Of a DNA stretch of 57,500 nucleotides, positions 48,158-57,500 are shown piece after piece. Made by a program: the position numbers and the translations under genes. The notes beneath the pieces were generated by a model that did no database searches, had not been told where the DNA came from, and saw only the letters and a program-made list of their open reading frames with translations. Source of the stretch: Symbiodinium natans (lineage: Eukaryota > Sar > Dinophyceae > Suessiales > Symbiodiniaceae); the NCBI GenBank assembly GCA_905221605.1, contig CAJNDS010002736.1, forward strand, positions 1 to 57,500, in the 5' to 3' direction. Positions within the stretch are counted from its first letter, which is position 1. Every line of letters begins with the position of its first letter.

Positions 48158-48605
48158 GTGCTGAAAACTTATGCCCTAAACCCTAAACCCTAAACCCTAA
48201 ACCCTAAACCCTAAACCCTTAGAGAATTCAGAGCTTCAGGGTTTACAGGCTGCGGGGCGTTTAGGGTTTTTCGGGTCTGGAGGCATGGCTCTTCCGGGGT
48301 GTTGGGTCGGAGCCCCGACCCCGAGCCCTGAGAGCGACTTGACCCGTCATTGTTTAAGCACCCTTAGGGGGTTTGGGGTTCAGGGTTGAGGGTTGAGGGT
48401 TTAGGGTTTTGGGGTTCTCAGAGTGCCTGTAACCGAGCTGCTGGCGCACGAGGCTCGCTGCAAAAGGGTTTTGGGGTCGAGGGTTGAGGGCTGAGGGTTT
48501 AGGGTGTTGATGATGAGTACTTCCCAAATAGACAAAATCCCTTGCAGACAAATGCGAACATCAGAGGAACCCCCCCCAAAGGGTACCCTATTTCGCGAAC
48601 GTCAG

Positions 48606-48640
48606 CAAAGCCGACAGAGGTGAAGTCGCAGCTGCAGCAG
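48606..48640 (+). CDS. A-type repeat exon (pair 8)
   Basis: After AACGTCAG the frame reads KPTEVKSQLQQ, then GCACAG as GC donor. Spliced to 49596 it gives EVKSQLQQ-AAQDGRLETAL. K replaces R in the core. Confidence 0.5.
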
Positions 48641-48857
48641 GCACAGGGAAAGGAAACGCTGCTCTGTGTGTGCTACTACAGGGTTTAGGGTTTAGGGTTT
48701 AGGGTTTAGGGTTTAGGATTTAGTGTTTAGGGTTTAGGGTTTAGCCCACCACGTGATGGCTCGTGGCCGAAGCCCCCAATCTCCTGAACCCTTCATGAGG
48801 TCAAAGCCCTGCAGTGTCTATAAAGCCTGCAACAAAGACCCTCAACCCTCGGCCCCT

Positions 48858-48965
48858 TGGGGATGTCCCCCCTGATGCTGACAGTCCTTAGTTGGGATAA
48901 TTAGTGCTTCCTATTTTCATCAAAATCCCTATTAAGGACTGTTGGTATAGGGGGGAACATCCCAA
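48858..48965. mobile_element. Miniature inverted-repeat element, family M1
   Basis: TTGGGGATGTCCCCCCTGATG, CTGACAGTCCTTAG at left and TTAAGGACTGTTGGTATAGG, GGGAACATCCCAA at right. Uninterrupted copy. The following region 49000-49440 has overlapping short frames only. Confidence 0.85.
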
Positions 48966-49595
48966 CTTGGCCCGACTTACCAGATCTCCTCAATTGAGCT
49001 TGGGTTTTGCAGGTTGGAGACTCCTAAACGTGGGTGCAAAAATTTGAAGCTATCCCTTTGCTACAGGGGCCAATGATGGTAAGCGCCGCGCGTAGACTGC
49101 CTCGGCTCTGTCTGAGCTTGCAATTGGGGTCGGGCTTGGGCATAGAGTTTAGGGGAGTCCCCGAAGCACCCTACCCGGTTCAGAGGCGGCACACTTTTGG
49201 GGCTACCCTAAACCCTAAGCCCGAAACCCTACTAAACCCTGGTTCGCCAGCTTGGCTGCAAGGGCGTCTTCTGAGAATGCCAGACCTCCATACAACGGGT
49301 TTGCGGGGGGTCCGCGGTGTCCGAAGGATCCCGGTGCGAACCTCTCATGCCCACGAGGTGAAGTGTCACCCTCAACCCTATGTCCTACGCCCTAAGCCCT
49401 ATCGCGCGGCCCTCAGATCATGCAGCAGAAGCCCTAAACCCTACACTCCGCAGTGCTGTGGCTAGTCGGGTGGCAACAAAGCCCTAAACCCTAAACCCTA
49501 AACCCTACACCCTAAACCCTAAACCCTAAACCCTAGACCCCCACATGTAGCGACTGGCCCCCCATGTCTGGCGAGTCACATGCAGCCTGTGGCAG

Positions 49596-49633
49596 GCTGC
49601 CCAAGACGGACGGCTGGAAACAGCCCTGCGGGC
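49596..49633 (+). CDS. B-type repeat exon (pair 8)
   Basis: After CTGTGGCAG the frame reads AAQDGRLETALR, then an uncertain 3' border. CCCTAAA repeats upstream (to 49535) and TTTAGGG downstream (from 49668). Confidence 0.55.
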
Positions 49634-49924
49634 CCCGAAGCCTAGTTCATCATGGGTTTCATGTCGGGTTTAGGGTTAGGGTTTTGGGTTTGGGGTTTAG
49701 GGTTTGAGTTTAGGATTTGCAGCCAGAAGTAACGGTTTAGGGTTAGGGTTTTGGGTTTGGGGTTTAGGTTTTGAGTTTAGGGTTTAGGGTTTAAGGTTTA
49801 GGGTTTTGGGGTTTGGGGTTTGGGGTTTAGGGTTTAAGATGTGCAGCCATAAGTAATCATAAGGCCTTCTGCAGGGCTGTGGGATTGTGAGTTGGGGCTC
49901 GCGGCGGCCTCTTGTACCTAAGTA

Positions 49925-50020
49925 AAAACCCTAAACCCTAAACCCTAAACCCTAAACCCTAAACCCTAAACCCTAAACCCTAAACCCTAAACCCTAAACC
50001 CTAAACCCTAAACCCTAAAC
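49925..50020. repeat. CCCTAAA array
   Basis: About 13 units. The flanks to 51790 consist of TTTAGGG/TTTGGGG arrays (50195-50560, 51095-51135, 51575-51705), CCC-AAA stretches (50818-50965) and short islands without a supported gene. Confidence 0.95.
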
Positions 50021-51574
50021 AGCCCCTAAAACCTAAACTGCCGGCAATTTTTGCCGGGCCCTAACCTAGAATGGCCCCTAAAACCTTCTGAAAACGATTC
50101 CCGAATGTGATCCTCTTCAACTCACCAAGACAAGACATGTGAAATAACCCGGGGCCTACATAGAAACCCTGAAAGCCAAAAGACAAGCGGTTTAGGGTTT
50201 AGGGTTTGAGGTTTAGGGCTTAGGGTTTAGGGTTTAGGGTTGGAGGCTTGGCAGGAAGGCCCGGTGCCCAAACCACAGACGCTTGAATTTTCAGGAAACT
50301 CCTTACATTTTGGGGTTTGGGGTTTGGGGTTTGGGGTGTAGGGTTTGGGTTTGGGTTCAGGGTTTGGGGTTCAGGGTTTGGTGTTGGTTTTTTTTTGGGG
50401 GGGTTTTCGGGACTAGGGTTTGGGGGGTTTGGGGTTAGGTGGGCTTTATAAGCAGAGTTTATAAGCCCCAAACCCTTCACCGTGGTAGGGTTTAGGGTTT
50501 AAGGGTTTAGGGTTTAGGGTTTAGGGTTTAGGGTTTAAGGGTTAAGGGTTTAGGGTTTAGGGTTTAGGGCCTCTAGAGGGATCTTCCTAGGGCTCGGCTG
50601 CCACACGATTCCTTCTGAACCTAGTGGCGGCCTGCAACATTAGTCCCCAAAGCCCAAGACCTGTACCCTTTGTATTTCTTGGCTACTCTTGGGTCTAGGG
50701 AATAGTTTCACTCAGAGTTTTTGATTAGGGGGGGGGGGGGGCTTTTCACCAGGATTGCGAAGCTGTGTTGCAACCTTTTTGGCCCCCGACCCGTTGGGTG
50801 GGTGGCCCAAAAGCCCAAAAGCCCTAAACCCCAAACCCGAAACCCGAAACCCTAAACCCTAGGCCCTAAACCCTAAACCCTAAACCCCAAACCCCAAACC
50901 CCAAACCCTAAACCCAAAACTATAAACCCTAAACCCTCCAAACCCTAAACCCCAAACCCCAAACCCCTGACTGAAGCCGAGGCCTTGGGAGAGGAGGCGT
51001 GGCCCTGAACTTTTTGCTTCCGGAGTTTCGGGGGCTGCTCTGTGCGCCCCTGTAGGGCTGAGGTCGGAATTTTCGGATGGGGGTTTACAGTTCAGGGTTC
51101 AGGGTTTAGGGTTCAGGGTTTAGGGTTTAGGGTTGGGGAGAAAGGACTTCGGGTTGAAGGTAGGAGAAGGCTATCGGGCTGATGGCTCAGGGAGAAAAGT
51201 AGCTGGAACTCTGAATCCTTTACATACACCTTCCAGAGTCTTAGCAAACATGGTTAGCCCCTCAATACAGCCGTCAAGCCCTAAACCCGAAACCCTAAAC
51301 TGATGAAACCCAGAACCTAAGCCCCCCCCTGAGGTCCCTTAAGGGTCGTCTCCTTGTAGTCCCTCAAGTAGGGGAGTGCGTCTAACACCCCCCTCCCCTT
51401 GGAAATGCTTAGTCCCTGGAATTCATAAGGGCTTAGTTACCTTCAGGGCTCAGGGATACCACAAAGAAAGCGTAGGGTTGCAAATTTCTTGTTGAGCATC
51501 TGTTGAAGAGGATGTTTGCTGGTTCTGTCAGAAGTCATACGGGCTTCCACTCTTGGGGGGCCTCTGACTAAGTT

Positions 51575-51705
51575 TGGGGTTTAGGGTTCAGGGTTTAGGG
51601 TTTAGGGTTTAGGGTTTAGGGTTTAGGGTTTAGGGTTTAGGGTTGAGGGTTTAGGGTTGAGGGTTTAAGGTTTAGGGTTTAGGGTTTAGGGTTTAGGGTT
51701 TAGGG
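51575..51705. repeat. TTTAGGG array
   Basis: About 18 units with a few TTGAGGG. Confidence 0.96.
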
Positions 51706-51789
51706 CTCTAAAATTTGGCAGGGCAATGTCCTTTAAATTTGGCAGGACCATGTTTCTGCGGACCTAATCCCAAAACTCTCAGGCAGGTC

Positions 51790-52140
51790 CCAAGCCCTCA
51801 CCTTGCAATTCCGCTGCCGCCTTGCGCAGTGCATGCGCGTGCGCACGTCGGCGCAGCACATCTTCTGCCACATGCCTGACGCACCTGAAAGCCTGGACTG
51901 CAACATCTGAATTCAGTCGTAAGCCACGACATACAGGTCATCTTGCCGCGGTGCATGAAGGCCTGTTCACACCGAAGCATACATCCCTCTGTCCCAAAAG
52001 CTATATGAACCTCTTCGTCCCCGGACCTCGGCAAACCCCAAGCCCCACACCGCAAGTTCCTAAACTCCCAATACGGCGGGCAGGCCCGTGGCGAAACGAA
52101 ACCTTCTCAAGCAGTGGTGCAACTGACCCGTCTTCGCTTA
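51790..52140. other. Repeat-free island with overlapping frames
   Basis: Frames of 85-110 codons on both strands share the same bases. The segment near 51835-51875 (CMRVRTSAQHIFCHM) has a weak A-like look. No assignment. Confidence 0.25.
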
Positions 52141-52640
52141 GGGTTTGGGGTTGAGGGTTTAGGGCTTAGGGTTTGGGGGTTTGGGGTTTGCTACTGTTTG
52201 CTATGCAGTGCTTGGTGGTCTCAGCTGATGCTCAGAGCCTGAGTTCAAAAAGGGTTTGCTAGCTGAACCTGCATGTCTCTTTGCTTCTCTCTCGCCCGTG
52301 GTTTAAAAAAGGGTCTGGGGTTTAGGCTTAGGGTTTAGGGTTTGAAGGAGCAAGAGGGGTTTGAAGGAGCCGAGCGGGAGGCTTCGGGGGGAATTTCGGG
52401 TTGCCTGTAGCTCTGCTTCAACAGCCTTTTGGGCTTTGAGCCTGGTGATGGTAACGAGGGCCCCTCTTGGGGCACGCCACCAAAAAGTACAGTATATGTC
52501 GGGAACAAAACGGGTATTTTCCCAAAGAAGGGGTCCCCGCCTCTGGGGGAATATAGCAGAATCCTTCTAGAGGAGCCCTTCCCCTATTCTCGGACACCCC
52601 CAAATCCCCAAGGTTCCCAGAGCCCAAAACCCCAAAACAG

Positions 52641-52733
52641 GCGACGTACGATTACGACTCGGACTTCGAAGAGTTCTTGAGAAAGCCAGCGCCAGCTGAG
52701 CCGAAAGTGGAGGAGGCTCCTCTTCTTCTTCCC
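52641..52733 (+). CDS. Acidic/proline linker exon, first copy of a tandem duplication
   Basis: After CCCAAAACAG the frame reads ATYDYDSDFEEFLRKPAPAE, then PKVEEAPLLLP and GTAAGA as a good donor. The second half, from GAGTTCTTG, is duplicated at 53018. Strong coding character (acidic, aromatic, then proline). Confidence 0.55.
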
Positions 52734-53169
52734 CTTGTAAGAAAGATTCTCGTGTGTTGGGGCTCCTAAAGGGCTTTATAGTATGTTGGGGTTCCTATCT
52801 CTGCTACTTATTCGTCTTCTTCTTCTTCTTCTTCTTCTTCTGCTTGTGCGTCTTGTTTTTGTTAGGGCGTCTTGATTACATGTCTTATTTAACCCTGACC
52901 TTCAGACCTCCCTCCAGCCCTCCGTCCCGCTGGCCTTCCAGCCCTGCCTCTGGCCGCCCAGCCCTCCGGCCGCGGTTTCGCAGGACAATGTCTCTGCAGA
53001 TAGTGTGAGCAGGCTGAGAGTTCTTGAGAAAGCCAGCGCCCGCGGCGCCGAAAGTGGAGGAGGCTCCTCTCCTTCTTCCCCTTGTAAGAAAAGATTCTCG
53101 TGTGTTGGGGCTCCTAAAGGGCTTTATAGTATGTTGGGGTTCCTATCTCTGCTACTTATTCGTCTTCTT
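52671..53169. repeat. Tandem duplication of exon end plus intron start
   Basis: 52671-52820 and 53018-53169 are about 95% identical direct copies (offset 347 bp). Both include the exon's 3' part, the GTAAGA donor and about 75 bp of intron. The (CTT)n run at 52812-52842 marks the end of the first copy. Confidence 0.93.
53018..53083 (+). CDS. Linker exon, second copy of the tandem duplication
   Basis: Reads FLRKPAPAAPKVEEAPLLLP before GTAAGA. Compared with 52671 the frame is kept and only one residue changes (E to A). The upstream part of the exon is not duplicated. A CTCTGCAG at about 52992-52999 may be the acceptor. Confidence 0.45.
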
Positions 53170-53879
53170 GTCATACATACGTATTCTCGCCCATCTCTGC
53201 TTCTTCGACTGGGGGGGCGCGTGATGGTGGACCTAATGCGTAAACCCTAGTAAGCCCTGAGCCCTAAACCCTTTCAGGTGCTCAATGGCGTTCAGGGCCT
53301 GGGCTCGGGGTCATGCGGCTGTCGTGGCGGGGCTGGAGGTCCCTGAAAGCTCACCGCACTGCTAGTGTGCCCAGGGTTGCGAGTCGAGAGTGCGAGACAG
53401 AGGAAGAGACCCCGAACATGAAGCAAAAATCAGGAGAAGAAACCCTAAACCCGAAACCTCAAGAAGGGATCCCAAACCCTAAACCTTAAACCCGAAACCC
53501 TCAACCCGAAACACACGCCCAGGCGCCGCACGCCGAAGGCCGCGAGGGCCAGGGATGCACTTTAAAAGGGGGTCGGAAAAATACTCATGGTATTGCCCGC
53601 ACTGCCCCCTCCATAAGTATGCTATAAGAACCCCCCCCCGCCACACCCTATTAATGAATAGTTGCGAATGGTATTCCCTTTTGGCCCCTCCTTGATTACA
53701 TTATCATAACCCCCCCTCCCCCCCCACCCTCCCTCTCAAAGAAACCCTGTTCTACTCATGAAGGCCCCTATAGCAAAGCAATGCCCTAAGCCCTCAAAGA
53801 GTAGCTGCATGGCGCCTTACCTTCTTCAAACAAAGGTTCCGCAGTATGGGCCCTTGGGATTTTGTAGGGTATACAAAGG

Positions 53880-53962
53880 GGTCCCCATAAAGTTGCCCAT
53901 ATATATATATATATGTATGTATATATATATATGTATATATACATATATACATACAGACATAC

Positions 53963-53996
<34 letters not shown>

Positions 53997-54015
53997 TCAG
54001 GGACCATGTAACTGC
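53880..54015. mobile_element. Inverted-repeat element with AT microsatellite core
   Basis: GGGGTCCCCATAAAGTTGCCC ... GGGACCATGTAACTGCCCTC around about 100 bp of ATAT, GTAT and CATA repeats. Ends resemble those of 38705-38868. Confidence 0.6.
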
Positions 54016-54337
54016 CCTCAGATCAGCCCTGAAACCCTAAACGCTCAACGAGGCTCTCGGCTAGACCTATTAAGCCTGGCCTGCCGTGTGCGAGAGAGTA
54101 AACCCTGAAACCCCTAAACCCTGGGTTTAGGGTTTAGGGTTCAGGGTTTAGGGGTTAGCAAAAAGGGTTTAGGGATTCAGGGTTTTAGGGTATCAGGTTT
54201 TGGGGTTTAGGGAGTTAGCAACTTTCCCAGGAACCTGGTAGAGGCCTGGATGCAAAACGGGTTTCAGGGGAAACCCACATCGCGACTTCCTGGAGCAGGG
54301 GTAGGGTTAGGGGTTAGGCTTTCGGGTTGCCTTCCTA

Positions 54338-54468
54338 GACCCTAAACCCTAAACCCTAAACCCTAAACCCTAAACCCGAAACCCTAAACCCTAAACCCTA
54401 AAGCCTAAACCCTAAACCCTAAACCCTAAACCCTAAACCCTAAACCCTAAACCCTAAACCCTAAACCT
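54338..54468. repeat. CCCTAAA array
   Basis: About 18 units. Confidence 0.96.
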
Positions 54469-54862
54469 TCTTTTCCCCGGCCCGAATTACCTTTGTTGGA
54501 AGGTGAAGCAGCGCTCAAGCAGAGGCACGCTTCGAGCCCTGAGATCCCAAAGTAATGTAGGGACCTTAAGAAGTAACATAGGGTTTAGGGTTTAGGGTTT
54601 AGGGTGTTTCGGATATTCTCGTCCTGTTTAAAGGGACTATGACGGAATACGATTCGTAATGATTCCGACCCATATTACTTTTTCAAGGCTTTGAGGTTAG
54701 GGTTTCGGGTTTTAGAGTTAGGGGGGGGGGTGGTGGTGGTCCCAGCTGATACTCTGAGTCCGGGTTCAAAATCGGTTTAATGTTTAGCGTCATAGGGACT
54801 CGGGTTCCCAGCAAAAGAGCCTTGTAGAGCCTTGTAGACGCTTTCTGCGGAGCCGATCGCAG

Positions 54863-54900
54863 CCAGTAAGCGCACGGACTTGCGCACAACGCTCGCACAG
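54863..54900 (+). CDS. A-type repeat exon (candidate)
   Basis: After GATCGCAG the frame reads SKRTDLRTTLAQ, then GCCGAC as GC donor. Similar to 33047 (LRKRTADLLAQ). No B partner before the fused exon at 55144. Confidence 0.4.
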
Positions 54901-54949
54901 GCCGACAGTCAACAGCCCATCCGCTCTCACGACCTTGTCTTTAGTGCAT

Positions 54950-55105
54950 GGGGCCCTTTGGGCCCTTGTACCTTGTATGGTGCACTCCCCCCCTTACCTT
55001 GTAAGGGACCTTAGGGGTTATGTAGGGGTATATATATATATATATAGGTAGGGGTTATACAGGGGAATAAGATTCAAGGTCCCTTCTAGGGTCCCTCCTT
55101 ACCCC
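54950..55105. mobile_element. Inverted-repeat element with TA core
   Basis: CCTTGTAAGGGACCTTAGGGG and AAGGTCCCTTCTAGGGTCCC arms, with GTTATGTAGGGGTATATATA at the centre. About 150 bp. Confidence 0.6.
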
Positions 55106-55143
55106 CCCTGAACCAGTGTAGGATGCAGTCCTGGCCACTCCAG

Positions 55144-55199
55144 GATCAAGACCAGTTTCCTCACTGCTTTGGACGACGGCTCCCTGGAAGAGGTGGCCA
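55144..55199 (+). CDS. Fused A+B repeat exon
   Basis: After GCCACTCCAG the frame reads IKTSFLTALDDGSLEEVA, then GTGTAGTC region as donor. Carries both module halves without an intron. DDGSLEEV matches 56703 and 29199. Confidence 0.5.
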
Positions 55200-55229
55200 G
55201 TGTAGTCAGTGCCATTTTAGGGTTTAGGG

Positions 55230-55348
55230 TTGAGGGTCCCTAAACCCTAAACCCTAAACCCTAAACCCTGAACCCTAAACCCTAAACCCTAAACCCTAAA
55301 CCCTAAACCCTAAACCCTAAACCCTAAACCCTAAACCCTAAACCCTAG
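55230..55348. repeat. CCCTAAA array
   Basis: About 17 units. Confidence 0.96.
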
Positions 55349-55423
55349 AATTGATGGCCTGGCTTCCAAGGAGTAGTTCTCCGCCGTAGCCTTCTTCCCA
55401 TGGTATCGGGAAGTTCGAAGTTC

Positions 55424-55560
55424 TGCCATAGCTCCAAACTACTATTTGCTTAAGAACCCCAAAAGAATACGAAAATAATCATCCCTTTATTACCCTTACT
55501 AAGCAAGAATATTGTTATTTTTTCTGGGTTCTTAAGCAGTTAGTAGCAAATAGCTGCATG
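55424..55560. mobile_element. Inverted-repeat element, family M6
   Basis: ACTACTATTTGCTTAAGAACCCC ... GGGTTCTTAAGCAGTTAGTAGC. Second member with 37685-37835. Confidence 0.75.
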
Positions 55561-55844
55561 AACCTAGCTGGTTCGCTAGGCTCTTCGCTTGACACCGAGC
55601 CTAAACCAAGCCGACACACTGAAGCCAAACCGTAGCCCTCCTGCTGCAAGACTTTCAATAATCCTGAAACCCTTAGCACAGACCGCCTAAAACGTAACCC
55701 TACACCAACCCTAAACCCTAAACCCTAAACCCGAAACCCTAAACCCTAAGACCCCCAGTAATCTCCGTGGTCGCATCCTTTGCGGCCGACTTGGCCAGGC
55801 GCTGAAGTCCGTCGCGGGTGACCCAGGCATGGCTGTTTACGGTT

Positions 55845-55955
55845 TGGGGTTTAGGGTTTAGGGTTTATGTTTCAGGGTTCAGGGTTCAGGGTAGTTTAGG
55901 GTTTAGGGTTTAGGGTTTAAGGTTTAGGGTTTAGGGTTTAGGGCTTAGGGCTTAT
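55845..55955. repeat. TTTAGGG array
   Basis: About 14 units with TTCAGGG variants. The island before it (55760-55840) may hold an exon reading GRILCGRLGQALKSVAGD. Confidence 0.93.
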
Positions 55956-56109
55956 ACTACCCCCTTCGTACACGAAGGTTAGGTCTTATGGGATTTGGTT
56001 AAGGGGCCCATGCCCGACCCTCGCCTCAACGGCTCGTTGGTGAGCTTTTAGGGCTTAGCTTCTCAAACCCTGAACCCTAAACCCTAAACCCTTAACCCTA
56101 AACCCTACA

Positions 56110-56560
56110 CCCTACACCCTCAACCCGAAGTCCTAAGCCCGTTGCCTTTTGGAAGGGTCTCGCCAACGTCATATGGTCCCGCACCGACCTGACTGCATCC
56201 CCGTGAGCACACTTGCTCATGCCTGCACTTACATGGCCATTTGTGAAGCCATGGCATATGGTAAGGCTCGATGCTGGGCACTTTTTGTTGGGATAGACAG
56301 GGGTTAGCTTGGAGCTTCTCTTTTCTTCATCAAGCCTTGCCATGGAGTGAAGCACCTCAACACCTCCCTGTGACCCCCGGAACTGGTTATGTGTTGGTTT
56401 GACTTACCTGTAGTGTTTTTATTGTCCCTGTTTGGGTACTGGGAACTGGGGGAGGGCAGTTGGCGTAGTACACGATTCCGGGTATGTCCTCATCCGAATG
56501 CCTCAGGGCGATATCCCCGGTTAGGGCAGGGGTGATTCTTCTTTCTCCGAGACCGACCAT
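56110..56560. other. Repeat-free stretch without recognised gene
   Basis: One 85-codon minus-strand frame without motifs. Nothing supported. Confidence 0.35.
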
Positions 56561-56702
56561 GAAACCCCGCAGTGCTGTGGCCAGCCGGGTGCCAAGAAAA
56601 AACCCTAAACCCTAAACCCTAAACCCTAAACCCTAAGTAACCCCTATATAACCCCTAAACCTTAAACCCGAAGCCCTAAACCCTAAACCCCCTCCCCTTC
56701 AG

Positions 56703-56773
56703 GTGAGGAGGCCGTGCGCCAGAGGCTGGAGAAGCGGCTCCTGGAATCCTTGAAGGATGGTTCACTCGAGGAG
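56703..56773 (+). CDS. Fused A+B repeat exon
   Basis: After CTCCCCTTCAG the frame reads EEAVRQRLEKRLLESLKDGS, then LEE, then GCTCCG as GC donor. Shows the full module consensus, VRxRxxxxLLxxLxDGSLEE, in one exon. CCCTAAA upstream and TTTAGGG downstream. Confidence 0.6.
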
Positions 56774-56774
56774 G

Positions 56775-56910
56775 CTCCGGGGTTTAGGGATTAGGGTGGG
56801 GGGTTAGGGTTTAGGGGTTTAGGGGTTTAGGGTTTAGGGTTTAGGGTTTGGGGTTTAGGGTTTAGGGTTTAGGGTTTAGGGTTTAGGGTTTAGGCTTTAG
56901 GCTTTAGGCT
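56775..56910. repeat. TTTAGGG array
   Basis: About 18 units, fading into TTTAGGC. Confidence 0.95.
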
Positions 56911-57500
56911 CAGACAAGACTGTGCAGGAAGGGTCTTGGGTGTGTCAGGCGAAAGCGCACGCGCTTGGGTGTGACTACAGGGTTTGTTTAGTCGATTGTC
57001 TTCATTCGCCGATGCTTGCTGCTCTGTTTGCAGGCCGTAACTCAAGGTTAGGCTAGGAAGGGTTTGGTGTGTCAGGCAAAGTGAGCTTCCAGAACCCAAG
57101 CAAGTGCCGGGGGATGAGGACCCAAGGAGCCTTTTCTAAGCCATTTTGGCGTTTGCTAGAGCTTTTCATGGCTATTTACTCGGTGCCTCGCTTTACGCGG
57201 AGGCGGTTCTTCGAAGGTTTGTAAGTGCGGCCAGCCGCGGGCTTCGAGAAGATCGGATGCAGCCTTCAAAGATCAACGCTCCGAACGTGGTTGTCGGCTG
57301 CGGCCATGGGTTTCGAGAAGATCTGCGTGCTGGAATCGGCACTTCTGGCTCGGCAAGGTTTTGACTGGCAAGAGGTCCTAAGCCCCGACCCTAAACCACG
57401 CCCATTCCGCGTTGGACCGCAATACTGACGTGTTGTCGAAAGTAAGGACAAGCCGGTGCGACCCCTCACATAGTTTCGGCTTTAGTTTAGGGTTTACGGT
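56911..57500. other. Repeat-poor end of window
   Basis: Overlapping short frames on both strands. GGTTTCGAGAAGATC appears twice in similar form (about 57239 and 57309), suggesting a small internal duplication or two related exons. No assignment. A 12-base match to the spliced leader lies at 57139. Confidence 0.3.

Noticed and set aside
52219-52260. tRNA gene or tRNA-derived SINE from the GGTTCAAAA motif
   Set aside because: It has a B-box-like piece, but A-box spacing and a cloverleaf are missing. The motif is listed only as a dispersed repeat.
57139-57150. Relict spliced leader (AGCCATTTTGGC)
   Set aside because: Twelve bases match, but the diagnostic end TCAAG is absent, and chance cannot be excluded in 57 kb.
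1068-57500. Window is a chromosome end (true telomere)
   Set aside because: Arrays are short, in both orientations, and surrounded by exons and mobile elements, so they are interstitial.

Overview
The window looks like nuclear DNA of a dinoflagellate, probably a Symbiodinium-type or related alga. The evidence is (i) dozens of interstitial TTTAGGG/CCCTAAA telomere-type arrays, (ii) very short exons whose best reading frames join only through GT, GC or GA splice donors, a donor mix reported for dinoflagellates, (iii) a Ty1/copia element with a methyltransferase-like insert, and (iv) many small inverted-repeat elements. Species is not determinable. All exon calls come from reading the sequence by eye. 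None is supported by RNA or a search.

Region 1 (about 1.2-23.2 kb, plus strand) carries a broken-up phagosphagen-type guanidino kinase (arginine kinase-like) gene. At least nine tiny exons occur in the order of the protein: FGTSL, DPTG, VRNLSG, VKG, YFPL, GGM, WPHGRG, the F..DRDLALW segment, ERLGYLTS, LGAALH and ASVLLKLP. Several join in phase to restore the family's spacing. The introns hold telomere-type arrays and miniature elements. One intron (4812-15084) holds a complete copia retrotransposon.

Region 2 (5241-14505) is that copia element. It has 207/196-bp LTRs with no substitutions and two indels between them, a primer-binding site complementary to the anticodon arm of initiator tRNA-Met (a half-tRNA primer, as in Drosophila copia), and gag with CCCH and CCHC fingers. 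Two protease-like motifs, a C5-methyltransferase-like domain, integrase, reverse transcriptase and RNase H follow, then a tail with a membrane segment, a 9-bp hairpin and a polypurine tract. About seven frame breaks and loss of the second integrase aspartate make this copy inactive as written.

Region 3 (about 24-57.5 kb, plus strand) is dominated by arrays and miniature elements, but small coding islands recur. From 28-29 kb on they form a pattern: an A exon (consensus VRxRAAxLLxE/Q) is followed 0.3-1 kb later by a B exon (consensus AAxNGxLExVL), always in phase 0. At least seven or eight such pairs occur between 33.0 and 49.7 kb, with fused A+B exons at 29.2, 55.1 and 56.7 kb and acidic/proline-rich linker exons between. 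I infer one or more large genes encoding a helical repeat protein assembled from exon doublets.

Across the window most islands are arranged as CCCTAAA array - exon - TTTAGGG array, so the two ends of many introns are complementary. Telomere-type arrays also sit inside members of at least three different miniature inverted-repeat families. This suggests that arrays are inserted repeatedly during break repair.
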